The notes under the pieces were generated by a model. It was not told where the DNA came from and ran no database searches. It saw only the letters and a program-made list of their open reading frames with translations. A stretch of 64,000 nucleotides of DNA from Monarcha castaneiventris obscurior (lineage: Eukaryota > Chordata > Aves > Passeriformes > Monarchidae): assembly GCA_026261815.1 (NCBI GenBank), contig JAMPIT010000230.1, positions 42,120,501 through 42,184,500 of the forward strand. Reading direction: 5' to 3'. Shown piece after piece: positions 36,601 through 48,771 of the stretch. A program made the position numbers and the translations under genes. Position 1 is the stretch's first letter, and each line of letters opens with the position of its first letter.

Positions 36601-39600
36601 GAGGAGTTTTGCTGCAGTCAGCATGGCTAAACCTTTGGGTTTCTCAGTTGCACAGAAAGGTAAGTGCTTGGATTCTTGTAGGGAATGAATGAGGGTAGAA
36701 TATCACGGCTTTATGTTCAACGTTAATATACCAGTGCTTGCTTGTGTTTGGCTTCACCTACCTTCAGCAAGTCATTGTAAGAAAGGCTATTAGACATTTT
36801 CCCTAGTAGGAATAAATATTATGTAAATAACATGCAAAAATATTGGGACTGCTAACCTGAGAGGAGCTGGATATGAGAGGATGTAACGGAGTTGTTCCTC
36901 ATAATAAGCAGCATACAAATTATAGGTTGGACTTACTTAGCCTTTCAGTTTTGCAAAAGCTGAGGGACTTTCAGTGAGGGTGACAAATTAAAAGCTAATT
37001 AAAATTGCACAAGATTCTTTAAGTATGGGCACTTAAGCGCCAAGTGAGGACATCATGCCTTACAGTAGCTGAGATGGAAAATCTTAAGTATCGAGCACAA
37101 TTTATGGAAGAACCTCCCTTGTGTCAGTTCTGCAACTGGAACTTCATGTGCTGTTCTTCATAAAACGTATATGATAAGGCAAGAAGTCATGCTGTGGTTA
37201 ACACTGCAGAGGTAGATTTAAGCAGAGCAGAATTCCCTTTCACATAGACATATCACTGAACATTTTTAAATTATCACTAGTAAAAGATTGCTACCTGGTT
37301 TGATGTATGTTTGTTTTAGTATTTGGTGAGTCTTCCTGTTTTCTTCTGTTGTATTTGTGCAACCACCAAGCTTTAACAAAGTACAGAAATGAGTCTGTTG
37401 CTTCAGCTGAGGCTGACATTCCTACCTCAAGGAGTGAAGATGGCTTATGGCCTGCACTCTGCCAGTCCCCCAGGGATGTGCTGCGTGCATGCCCTTTGCT
37501 GCTTCTATCCATAATGTTTGGTGGGGCCCACTGTGAGCTGAGGAACTGGGAGGTGATGCCACAGTGCAGTGAAGGAAGAGTCTTCTCCCACTAAAGCACC
37601 ACATACTAAAGCTAAACAGCTTGCACAAGGAGGGAAGGCTATTTTATACCTGTATTGTATGCCTCTCTGACTCTCTCATTATAATCTGTATATGAAGACT
37701 ATTTTGATGGTCCATGAGTAATTCAGATTATTTTGCCAAATTGTATTATTTTTACCCTACTTCCTATTGATAAAGAAGCTCTATGCCTCCTCAGTGCTTT
37801 TTTCTTTCTCCAAAAGATTTATCCTGTTAACTGTGAACAGCTGCCCAATTATGTGTGGGTACCCTTAGAAGCATTATAAATGCTGTGGTTAGCAAGGGAT
37901 TTTTTTTCTTGGTGAGAAAATTGGAAATCCTCCAGACTTGTAGCCACTGGCAGTGAATGGCAGTAACAAATGAGTCTTTCCTCTGGCTAGTGCAGTTTGC
38001 AGTATTACCCTCTTCAAGTGTTTTTGTGTTACCAAAGAAGTTAAAGTGAGAATTTAATTTGTCATTTTAAAAAAGATTGACCACATCAATAAATAAGTCA
38101 CTCCATGTTCCTATTGTTCAGGCCCACCTCTCACATGAAATAGATACTGAAGCACTCACTGCTTAAGTGTCTCTGATAAGAATCTATTGCATCCTACATT
38201 CACGTGTTTCATCCTGCTTCTTCAACTTGGGGGAAAAGGAAGGTGGAAAATGCAATTGCTCTGTGTTTCTGACAAGGATGAGTTTTTCCAAACTTGTGTG
38301 CTGAATTAAGCATTTGGGTTTCTTGTACTTTTTTTGTAGTAGCATGTCTTTTCTGCATCGAGGTTTTTGTGAAGTCTTATTTCAGATAAGCACTGCATGA
38401 GTCTGGCTAGAGAGTTAATTACTCTTCTTACATCTTCCACTCTCCCAGCTTTCAAAATATGACCCTAGATTTGTGGATTGTGAAATAAATGGTAGTGGTT
38501 GCCAGTTACCTGTACTGGAAGTGCGTTTCATGCCGTTTCCTGTCTTACATCCCACCTGCATCTTTTGCTAGTGCTGTCCAGGCAAACATCTTGTCCATTT
38601 TAGCCCAGGAGCTAACAGACAGCTCTTTCATTTATATTGTGTTCACAAATAGGATCATGTTAACATAGTGGAAAAGCCATCTCTGACCTAAAGCTGTCTT
38701 TGAGTTTGTATCGCATCCATTTCAAGTTGTTTTATCCTTATTTATTTATTTTTGCAGAAGCAGCTTCAAAAAATGAAGACTGGATTTTGAAAGAGTGCCT
38801 AAATAAAAGTTGCCTAAAACCAGCACCCTTTTTCTTGCAGAAGTTGTGAACTCTTTCAAAGTGCAAAAAAAATTTTGTTTTCAGATTAGTATTGGATTTA
38901 TAGTATGCTTGGGATTTACTTTGATAAATTGTTTTCATCAGAAAGGTGCTGTAGTAAAAATGAAAATTCTTCACAGTAACTGGAAAATAATGAGGGACAA
39001 CATAAAAATAATCATGCCAATTATGTCTTCCATTCTCCTCATACCCCCATCCCCCACCAAAATATTTGAAGCTTCTCTACATTTCTGGGAATCAGCATGG
39101 TGTGCCGTTACAGTTTGACTTTTGTCTTTTTAGATGTTAGAAGCCAACAGGGAGTTGCTAACACTTTTTTGAAGGGGTTTTGTTAGTCCCTTTGTTCGAG
39201 GACTGTTCTGTGACCGAGTGGCCAGTGCCTTCCTGAATGAATATTTTTGGTTTGGGAAGGAATCTTTGTAAGGTAATGAGGTGGTTGTGACTGCTGGATC
39301 TGTAATACTGCCTGTCCTGATTGTTTTGATTTGAAATTCAATATGCTGTAAAGCTTGTTGTTGTAGTTCAGCAAGTGATGTTTCTGGGCAATACGTGGGA
39401 ATCAGATGCCCATTCTGGATCATTTTTGTTTCATCTCTGTTTCTGTCCATTGATGTGAGGACTTGTGGGGTGCTTCTCCAGGCCCCAGACTGAAAGAGCC
39501 CTCCTTCTCTTTTCATTAAGGTCCCAAGAGATAATTAGTGTTGAACGAAAGTTTGTTCATCTAATTAGGAAATACTGTTTCCCATCATCTGTCACGCTTG

Positions 39601-39753
39601 GAGGTTGCATGTGAGATTAACAGTGTAATGGAGACATCATGGCTTGCATTGCTTTCAATTTGCTGATGACAGATTTGCTTTGCGTTCATGGTTTTTCCTG
39701 GCTGTCCATGTGGGGGCTTGTAGAACAGTGCCTGGAATATGGAAAACTGAATA

Positions 39754-39775
39754 AATTTATATTTAAATATAAATT
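39754..39775. repeat. 22-bp perfect AT palindrome
   Basis: AATTTATATTT followed directly by its reverse complement AAATATAAATT, with no spacer. In A/T-rich DNA such a palindrome can arise by chance or slippage. Confidence 0.85.
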
Positions 39776-41060
39776 GAGATAGAGGAAACCTGTATAAAGA
39801 ATGGTAGAAATTGCGTCAGGAGTTGCAGATGTAAGTTTGTCTCACTGATGTGTTTGCAGAACTTTGTAACCTAGGGGATTGCTTAAGTTCTTAGTATCTC
39901 AGGTAGTTGCAACTGTCAAAAGAACTTCCAGACTCTGACTTGATAAAAAGTGAATTAATATCTGTTGGCAGCAAGGAAAAAATTTATGATGCCTTGTCCC
40001 AGTCCTGCAAATTCACCAGTAGCCAGGCCTCTGTCTGTGGTGGCAGAGCATACCTCTGATCAAACATGCATTTGGAAATTGTCTTCGGGGAAAAAACTGT
40101 AGAGTGCTGTACTGAGAAGTGTGAATGCAGCTCCACTGCAAGCTACATTTTGAATGACCCTGCCTCCTGTGCTTCAGAAATCCTGAGCCATTCATCTTCA
40201 GAAGGGGGAGGTAGTTCTCTTACATGTTTTAAAAATACCCCACCACATTACAACTCGTGCTTTTCAGTCTTCGGCATTGTGACCTATCACAAAATGCCCT
40301 CTTGTGTTTTGCATCTAGGCTCTAAGGGCTATTGGATTTATGGAAATTTAAGGCTAATATTTTGGAGCATGTCTGTATCAATACTGCTCCCTGAAACTCT
40401 TTCTCTGAGTAGAGAAACTAGACCACTTGCACAGAAAACATGCTTAACTACTGTCTGTGTTAGTCCTGAGCACAGTGTGGCAACAGTGGTTATTTTTCTC
40501 ATCATGGAAATTATAATTAGAGATTGCATATTCTTGAGTGACACCAGCTTTCAAAGTCTTACATAGGGTTGGGGTAGAGAGGGTTGGTTTCGAGACCTGT
40601 GAGAGTGTACTGAACTGAGTCCATTCTGTGTGGTACATTTAAATATTGTATTTTCCATTTTTAAAGTGTTGCAGTTGCTACCAAAGAAGGTGGTTCTGGC
40701 AAGAGAAACAGCAACAGAGTAGAGTGAAAGGAGATTGACAGGAAAAGTGTAAGGAGGAGGGTGGGGGAAATAGTACAATTGTAGTTTGAAAAATTAGTCA
40801 TGTAACGTGTCATTGTAATTCCCAACTGGCAATTAAACAGCACATATCTGCATAAAGGATTAGTAACACTAGAGGGTAATGTTCAGGATCTTGAACAGCA
40901 CTTCCTGTATATAATTTGCAAATGGTTTGATGGATACCTGCCTCATACACTCCATAAACTACCACATTCCAGTGCTTAATATAATTAGACCTAACAAACA
41001 CAGACCTCCAGCTCTACAGGTAGCTGGCTGTGACTTTACGATATGTTGCATTAATAGACT

Positions 41061-41105
41061 TAAAAAAAAAAAAAACCCAAACAAAAAGCCAACAAAACAA
41101 AAAGG
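41061..41105. repeat. A-rich tract with C interruptions
   Basis: About 13 As followed by CCCAAAC, AAAAAG and CAAAACAAAAAGG units. It is low-complexity A-rich sequence, possibly an old poly(A) tail, with no recognisable element body on its 5' side. Confidence 0.7.
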
Positions 41106-42717
41106 GACAGCCAGCCAGAAAAATTACAGTTTATTCCTGTTCTGTTTATACATGTTCTGTGCCAGCCCCCAGGGCTGTAGTGGCTGGGCCTCCAGCAAGC
41201 TCCTCTGAGATGGTAAGAGAGGTCCAAGGTGAAACAGAGCAAGTGATTCATAGCAGGTTGTGCAGGGCTTGCAAAGGAAGCAAGTAAGAGCCTGAGAAAA
41301 TTGCAGAGGTAAATTCAAAATGATGCATATTGAGCTCTCTGTAGTGGTATCACTTTTGTGATACCTTTTTTTTAGCGACAGCTCACTTTTGATAGGATTA
41401 ATGGATGCCAAATAAGCTTCTCAGGTGATCAGCATGGACTAGCTACAGTAACAGCATCTAGAATAATCTGGATGTGAAAAACATTGAGGAGGGAGTTTTG
41501 GGACAGAAACCCTCTTTGATCTCAGACAGCAGGGACTTCAGCCTTGCAGCCTTTATTTAAATCTGCTTTCAAAGGGATATGGAGCATTGTGCTAAATGAG
41601 CATATAGGTCACCTCTGGAAGGTTTGCTCCAAGTTTGGCAGTGTCCTTCCCACAGCTGCCATTGCTCAGATGCACCAGTTACTGATATTAGAGCGTCATG
41701 TGAGGAAATTACGGCCTCGAAATTCTGAAAGTCGGGATGTAGTTCCCAGCTTTCCTTCAGATGATCTCTAAGGGCAGCTGTGTTAAACGTTGCATGCCCC
41801 AGATCCTTTCTGGTGAAATACAATAGATGATGATGGCAGTTCCTTTATGTTTAGGAGAGCTTCTCAGGAAAGCACCACCTTAAATGCGGCTCAGATCTCA
41901 GGCACACAGTACAGCTGATGGGTGCTACCAGGATGCACATACAGATCAGCACCACTTCTGAACTCTCTTATTTTATAAAACAGTGTGTGGTTTAGCCTTT
42001 TCATGGGCTTAGTTAGCTCCTGTCACACAAAGATTCTGCTTCACTCAATTCACGTGTACCACTCCAGTTATTAAAGGGCACATTGAAAAGTTGCCGTTGC
42101 AGCATTGCTTAAACTGAGAAGTGTTGTCAGAATTACTTTGTAAAATACAAAGTGAGTGTATGCATTCTCACTGTTGAAGCCAGGCAGTGACTTCTAAATT
42201 GTGTTGAATCTCATAAGCTGTCTGATATGTGCACAATTTTCATTTAGGTTATGAAGGCATCATTGTGGCTTTCAAAATTATTCGGACACTTCCCTTTTCC
42301 TGAATGGTTGCTGGTGCTGATTGTGTGCATTTCAGATGTTTTTGAATGCTTTATGAAGGGCAGAAGAACTTCAAATCAAAACATAACTCTGATGTATATT
42401 TAAAGGTAGAAAATGAATACACAGATCCTGCTATGGAGGAAAAGGGTGTTTCCTCCATGTCTACATAGCTTATATCACAGATATATATATGAGGACTCAT
42501 AGATGGTTATTTTTTATAGTATGTAAAGGGAGAAAATATTTTTATTACTCCGTAGGTGACAGAATTCATCAGGTGAGGAAGTAGAAGGTGGACCTGAATT
42601 CTGCTTCCTGCTCAGAAGGTGCTCACCATCTGGTGTTGAGTAGGTCACTCTGGCTTTCTCTTTTTTGCTCCATTATGAGAGAAATGCAATCCCTACCTTG
42701 ATAAAGCTCATGTGAAC

Positions 42718-42768
42718 TTTATATATATATATATAATTATTTTTTTTTTAATATATATATATATATTT

Positions 42769-42807
<39 letters not shown>
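42718..42807. repeat. (AT)n / poly(T) compound microsatellite
   Basis: Three blocks of alternating TA are separated by T-runs of 5-10 bases and end in a run of 16 Ts. It creates an Ile/Tyr/Lys open frame on the minus strand that is an artefact. The tract is probably unstable in length and prone to assembly error. Confidence 0.9.
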
Positions 42808-45538
42808 AACTTGCTGTCATACAGACCTGGAGTGTTTAAATAAAAACCATGGATGTGACAGGCTCCATATGGAAAATCAGGGTTTTGCAAGGCTCCAGGC
42901 TCTGATAATCTTACTGTGTCTTGAATGATGAACAACAGAAACACCATCCATTTAACTAGGTCAGACATTTTAAAACTTTTCTCCTTCTGCATCCTCTGTA
43001 AGGATGAGTCCAGAGCCTCGTCTCATCTATCAGAAGTAGGGTATCTCCAGTCTGCTTTTCTCTGTTATCCTTACTGTGTGTCTGTGTGCTCTGTGCCTTG
43101 TTTTGGCCAGAGTTCGAAGAAGGGCTTTCCAAGGCAGAAGAGCATGTTACCTTGTTTTACACACAAGGTAGGTCCACGGTCAGAAAAGCATCAAAATGGT
43201 TCAGATTTTGCTGCCCTGTGTGCTGTAACATGGGAAAACAGTGGGATGGTAGGGACACAGAGCTGGGATTTCTGCCTTCAGATTAAAAAAAACCCCACCC
43301 TGTAGGCTTTTAAAAGTTAATTCACACTGCAGTGGTGTGTTTTTTCAGTGGTCAAGGCAGTGCAATTGAACCTGAGAGACACCTGTGGGAAAAGCAGCCT
43401 TTCCTGTCCAAATGATTGTCAAGTGAAATCTGAAGAGAGCTCACTGGAAAATTCCTTAGTGGAGAACGTAGCAGATGGGAAATCTTGATCAGAAAAAAGC
43501 CAAAACATAAAAATAAAGCCTTGCATTTAAGTGAAGGGAAACACCTCCTCCGTAGTAGCTGTCTTTAGCTGCTAGGTTTCATGGGTTTAATAACTTTTTA
43601 AATAGTGAAGCAAAAATCTAAAAACTGTGATTCTCCTAGTTATCACATAGACATTATCATACATTCTAACAGACTGTTTCAGGCTTGCGTCCAGGGCTAG
43701 CTGATTTGGTTGAAATTGGACAGCTGATACAATAAACTCTAAAAATTCTCTTATAAAGACATTTTTCACAAGTAGCCTGGTCCATTGTGATAGGATTTCT
43801 AAAATCATAGCAAATCCTGTTCATGAAATCAGGTATGAGTGTACTTTATACAAATGGCAGCTCCTCCTGTCCTTTCTGGGAGGACCAGCAGAGGAAGTTT
43901 ACAAAGTGCACCTGGGGAGCCAGGCCAGGAATGAGAGCTTAATATAAGTGAGAATTTGGGTTCTGTAAGTAATTTCCTTTCAGCAGGGCTTGTAGATATA
44001 GAGTGAGCTAGCTTGTATCCTAAATGTTTCATCTGGCATGTTTCAACTAATTTCCATTGCTCTAAAGCATATAACAGAAAATCAGCATGTAACAAACATG
44101 AATCTTGGACTTCATTGGTAAGATCTGGATCTCTCTGCAGGTGTCCTTTGTGTACTGAGGAGATTGTTATTTAAGCATTACTGATGGAACCTCCCAAATT
44201 CTGTTATTTACATTTGGCAAGAAAAAAACTCAAACACTATGTGGTGGGAAAGAATTAGCTTAATCAGAGAATGCTCTTAACTAGGACTCTATTAGCCAGA
44301 ATTTCCGTAGTAGTGGGCAATTTCTGTCAAGGCAAGCCAGAAAGCATAACTGCCTTACCGTGCTTTTGTGATAGCTTTTTCCTGCTAAAAATGTCTTTTA
44401 CCTTTGGTAGCAAAGATTCTGGCAAATCTAAAGAGATCTGGGGTGGGGAACCAGGTGCTAAGTATCTTCATTGCTTCTCTGTGATGTGACTTTTTCTAAT
44501 CCTGTCAGAACAGCAACATATTGGTTGTTTGGCTCTTTTCCCTATTTGACATATATGTAAGATAAGCAGAAAATCTTTTTCTTTCCTCATTTAAAATGAC
44601 TTGCTCTCACTAGTGCACCATCTTCCTAGAGAAGGTAAAGTGTTCTGTGGTACCAAAACCCACATAACAAATCTTCAGAGCCCCTGCACTGGCGCAGTGC
44701 TGTTTCCAGAGCACTAAGGTTCGCTCCTTTCAGGCACAGATCTCACAGGTCTGTTCTGCTTTTAATTCTAGCTGAATGATTGTCTCCAGATGCTTCTATA
44801 GATTCATCTCGATCTGAACACTGCCCTCGGAATAAATGCAGCATTTACAGCCTCTGAGAGTCTGCAGAAAGTAAAATGCTTCTGCCATTATCGTTACTGT
44901 TGGGATTTATTAGACTGCTGCTTTTATGCCTAATAATTAAAAAACCTGCAGCGTCAGGGGATATTGCCACGGGTCTGAAATAAATTAATTCAAGCTGACA
45001 TCAAGATTTAATTGAGCTTTGCTTTTTCTTATGACAGGGAGCTGTACCATCTCACTTTTTTTTTAATTGCTAAGTTAGTCTGAGTTTGCAATAGAAAAAA
45101 CATTTTTTTTCAAGATATAATAAGCTCTTCCAATGAGGTGAGCTGCCTAGCTTTCTGCTTTTCCAAAAGTATCTCAATTTTTGGTTATTTTCCTCCAGTT
45201 ACTCCTGTTTTCATAAGTTTACAGTGAAAGATCACAAAATACTTAGGGTCTTTTAACTGGTTTACACTAAGCCTCTGCAAGATGTCATTTCAGGTTCTGT
45301 GTTTCCTTTGATGCCAAGGATTTAGTTGTGTGTAAAAGTACCATGTCTAAATGGCTTTTCTGTGTATTTACAACCTCTTCGGTCTCATTACAGGAAGGAC
45401 ATGAGAAATGTTAATTTAGGATGCTTAAAAATCCACAATGGTGCTGCCAGAGGGAGGAAAAACAACCCTGAAACCAAATTTGCCATTCAGAGTCAGCATG
45501 CATATATCTAGTGGGATCATGTGGTCCTGATTTAGCTC

Positions 45539-45606
45539 ATATAAATAAATAAATATTAATAATAAATAAATATTCATATAAATAAATAAATAAATAAATA
45601 AATATT
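45539..45606. repeat. (AAAT)n microsatellite
   Basis: Repeated AAAT units are interrupted twice (by 'attaat' and 'attcat'), with the longest pure run at about 45579-45604. The internal 'aaatattcat' and 'aaatattcac' pieces suggest past duplication of a block. Confidence 0.9.
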
Positions 45607-48600
45607 CACTAACATCATCTGTGAAATTTACTTGATGTTATTATGTCAATAGTGTTTGTGCTTCCATAATTGAAGTTCAAATGTATTAAATATTTGAAAC
45701 AGAGCTCCACAAGAGGGATACTTCACAAGAGGTATCCTTCATATTGCTGCTGACATTAACAAATGCATCTAGGGGGTTGAAGTAAATATTTTGAAAATTT
45801 TATAAGTATCTTGATTAATTTGAATTTAATCTAATTTCAAAATAATTTCTCTCCATAATACAGCATAATAACAGAACAGGGCAGGCTGTTCAGACTTCTC
45901 ATTTCACTAAATCACTGAAGCCTTTTGGTATGTATGGGGAATTTCCTCTTAGGATATGGTTTTTCTGCCATTCTCTATAAAGAAAGTTTCTTTTTAAGCA
46001 GGGAATTAAGACATAATGACAGAAACTCTTAAAATCCCTTTGCTGTCTCAGAATTACTTCCCCTATCCTGTTCTGTTCAGCAGGACAATCTTTTAAAATG
46101 CACATTACTCACAGATTTCTTAAAGAGAGTAGATCTCAATGCTTTCTGGGGCAGACAGTGACTTTGAGCTATCCCTGCAGTGTTCAGTATCGACGTATTC
46201 ATCTTGCATTCCCAAGTGAACCACAACTTTTGTTGTGCCACAGTACAGCATGAGTGGGAATGAAAAATATTTTTTAAAAATCTTCAGCCTGGGACTGTGA
46301 AGCTTATAGAACTGCAGGCTATGATTGGTACTGCTTTTAGCTGTTTATGTAATTCTGCCTTACAGGTACAACATACGTTAATGTTACGTACTTGAGACGT
46401 AAGTTGACCTTTTAGTATGGTGGGTTTCGGACAACATACACACATTTCCAGATTTTTATTGCTTTTTTTAACCTATGTTTACTTCTACAGACTCTTGACT
46501 GCAATGCTAGATCGAAATAGGCTTAAAATTTAAACCCAACTGTTGAAATTATAGAAGGGATAAAAAAATTCCTAGACTTTTGGAGACAATTTTGGCAGTT
46601 CATTTCCCAGTAAAAATACTAGGAATTTCAGCTTGTAAATAATAGTTCAGGTACTGAGAAAACTCAGAATAAATCAACAGACAAGTAAATGAATGCAAAG
46701 AAAAATGTAATGTACTCTGCAGAGAAATTCCTTTCTTTATGACTTTGTGCTTACACCAGATACCTGCTATTTAAAACCTGTGCCATTTTCCCAGAGACCT
46801 TCTATTTGTCATTGGTCTTTGATTATATTTCCTTGGTAACATTTCACTTTTCTCTTTTCCCTTTCACTATAATTTTACCTTGAAGTATAAGAGCTGGTTA
46901 TTATTGAGAAAAGATACAGTTCAGGTCAATCTTATTGCTCCTGGTTACTTTTACTGACATTATATTTTATCAGCTAATACAGTAGATTTACTCTTTGCAT
47001 TGGTAGTGACCTAGTTGTCTTTCTTTGCTCTTAATGTTTCTTAAAAACATTTTTAACAATCTGTAGAATCAGGAGAGCTGCAAAAAGAAAATCACTGTGA
47101 TCGGTTAAACACAATCTAATGCTCTACACAAAGGTGTTTAAAGAGCATTTTAAGCTGCAGTGGTGAGCAGACGAGAGATATGTCTTGAAATGATTAAGAA
47201 AGAAAACTGTGAAGGATAACTCAAACATATGCATTATAAATTCTTTTCAGTCTGTGATTTCTCACTGGTTTGCCCACAGGACATCTGACTTCTTGTGGTC
47301 CCACTGCAGAAAAGAAAAAAGGACTGTCCAGAGGTTAAAGCTATTGTTTGTTTCATTTGTTTCAGAAACTGAGAGTAATGTGGTCAATAAGCCAAAAATT
47401 GCCCTGGAGGCACAGCTTACATTTCTTTACAGGAATCTTCACAGCTTCTGTAATCCATTTGCAAAGAAAAAAAATAAACCAAAAGAAGTCTTCCTCCTGT
47501 GCTACTGGACTGAAACCTATGCACAACTTTAGCAATGTCTGTGTGTTTCTGCAAACCTTGCAGGTCTTTAGCACTGGAGGCAAGAGGAGCAGCAGGTGGT
47601 TGTTACCCTTTGGGAGGCAGCCTGAGAGTAAAACTCGATGGTTTGTCAAGTTGCTTCTTAGAGATCTGTCAACAGCAGATGACTCAGGCTCCACTCCTGC
47701 CTTTGCAAGGGTGTGTGCTTTAGTGAGCATTTATTTTTATATAAGAGTGTGTTGGCAAAGTCACACCATGCTGCAAAGTCTCTGTAAACTTCACTGTGGT
47801 TTCTCAAAATCACATAATTTTGCCAAGGTTTCTTTTTTTTTTTTTTTCCACAGAGCAAAAATGCACAAACTTTCTGGTGTCTTTCAGAAGTTGTCCTCCA
47901 ACACATGCAAGAGCAAAGCATCTCAAGGAAAAAATCAGAAGAGTCATGTTTCCATGTATGTGAAAAGTGTGTTGTTCTTTCGCCTCATCCTTAGAAATTC
48001 CAGAACAACATTGATATTTTTTTCCAAATATTTATTGTAAATAGCACAACACACTTAATTCAAAGAGTTGAAGTTTATCAAAGTAATTAAGAACAGATGG
48101 AGATGTTAGGTAATCTTAAGAGAGTAACAGTTAATTATAAGCCAGTTTACAATATACTTCAGATATTACCTGCCCACCTCCTGACAACCTGTAATTAGCT
48201 AACTTGGTAGGGACACACTTCCTACCACTGATGAGTTTTCCTTTCTTACTGTGTGTCTTCATTGGTGATGCCAATAAATCCTTCTCCGGTCATTGTGCCC
48301 CTTTCGTGCTTAGAAGCTAATTGCATTACAGGGTATATTTCTCTTCCTCTACACTTAAGTAGCTGGCTTCAGCAAGGGAGCCACCATATAAGGGTGTCAC
48401 ACTGCCTTGGATCCATATTGCTTTCTATTCCAATTCTGCCTGGTTTTGCAATGTGTTTTCATTTGCTGGAAAAGCATTCAGGCACCAGCAGGTGCTGGGA
48501 TACAGCAGAAAGCAAGAGTCTTATTTCCGTTTCAAGCACATTTTTTCCTAATTTCTATTCTCATAGTGGGGATCAGGGATTTGTTTGGGGTTGTAAGATG

Positions 48601-48729
48601 TGCTCTGTGAGGCAATTGAACCTGGTCTGCTCATTTGGCTGCAGCCTAATTAAAATTTTGGAGTACATTGCTGTAGTGGAGCCATCCATGTGCTGTGGTT
48701 AAGAACATCCATCAAGGCTTTGGTAGATG

Positions 48730-48771
48730 AGATTGTTCTGCATATTGTTCATAGATTGTTCTGCATATTGC
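48730..48771. repeat. Short tandem duplication, 23-bp period
   Basis: AGATTGTTCTGCATATTG occurs at 48730 and again at 48753, separated by TTCAT. The shared 18 bases are identical, indicating a small, fairly recent duplication. Confidence 0.85.

Noticed and set aside
40066..40566. 166-codon + strand open frame
   Set aside because: It resembles no protein I know, has no convincing splice sites, and overlaps open frames on the minus strand. A frame of this length is not surprising in a 64-kb search of both strands.
41544..41823. Overlapping open frames on both strands that look partly protein-like
   Set aside because: Both strands are open over the same bases, no family is recognisable, and no splice sites frame either of them.
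45716..45737. Short hairpin GGATAC/GTATCC with 10-nt loop and a direct repeat CACAAGAGG
   Set aside because: Six-bp arms are expected by chance many times in 64 kb.
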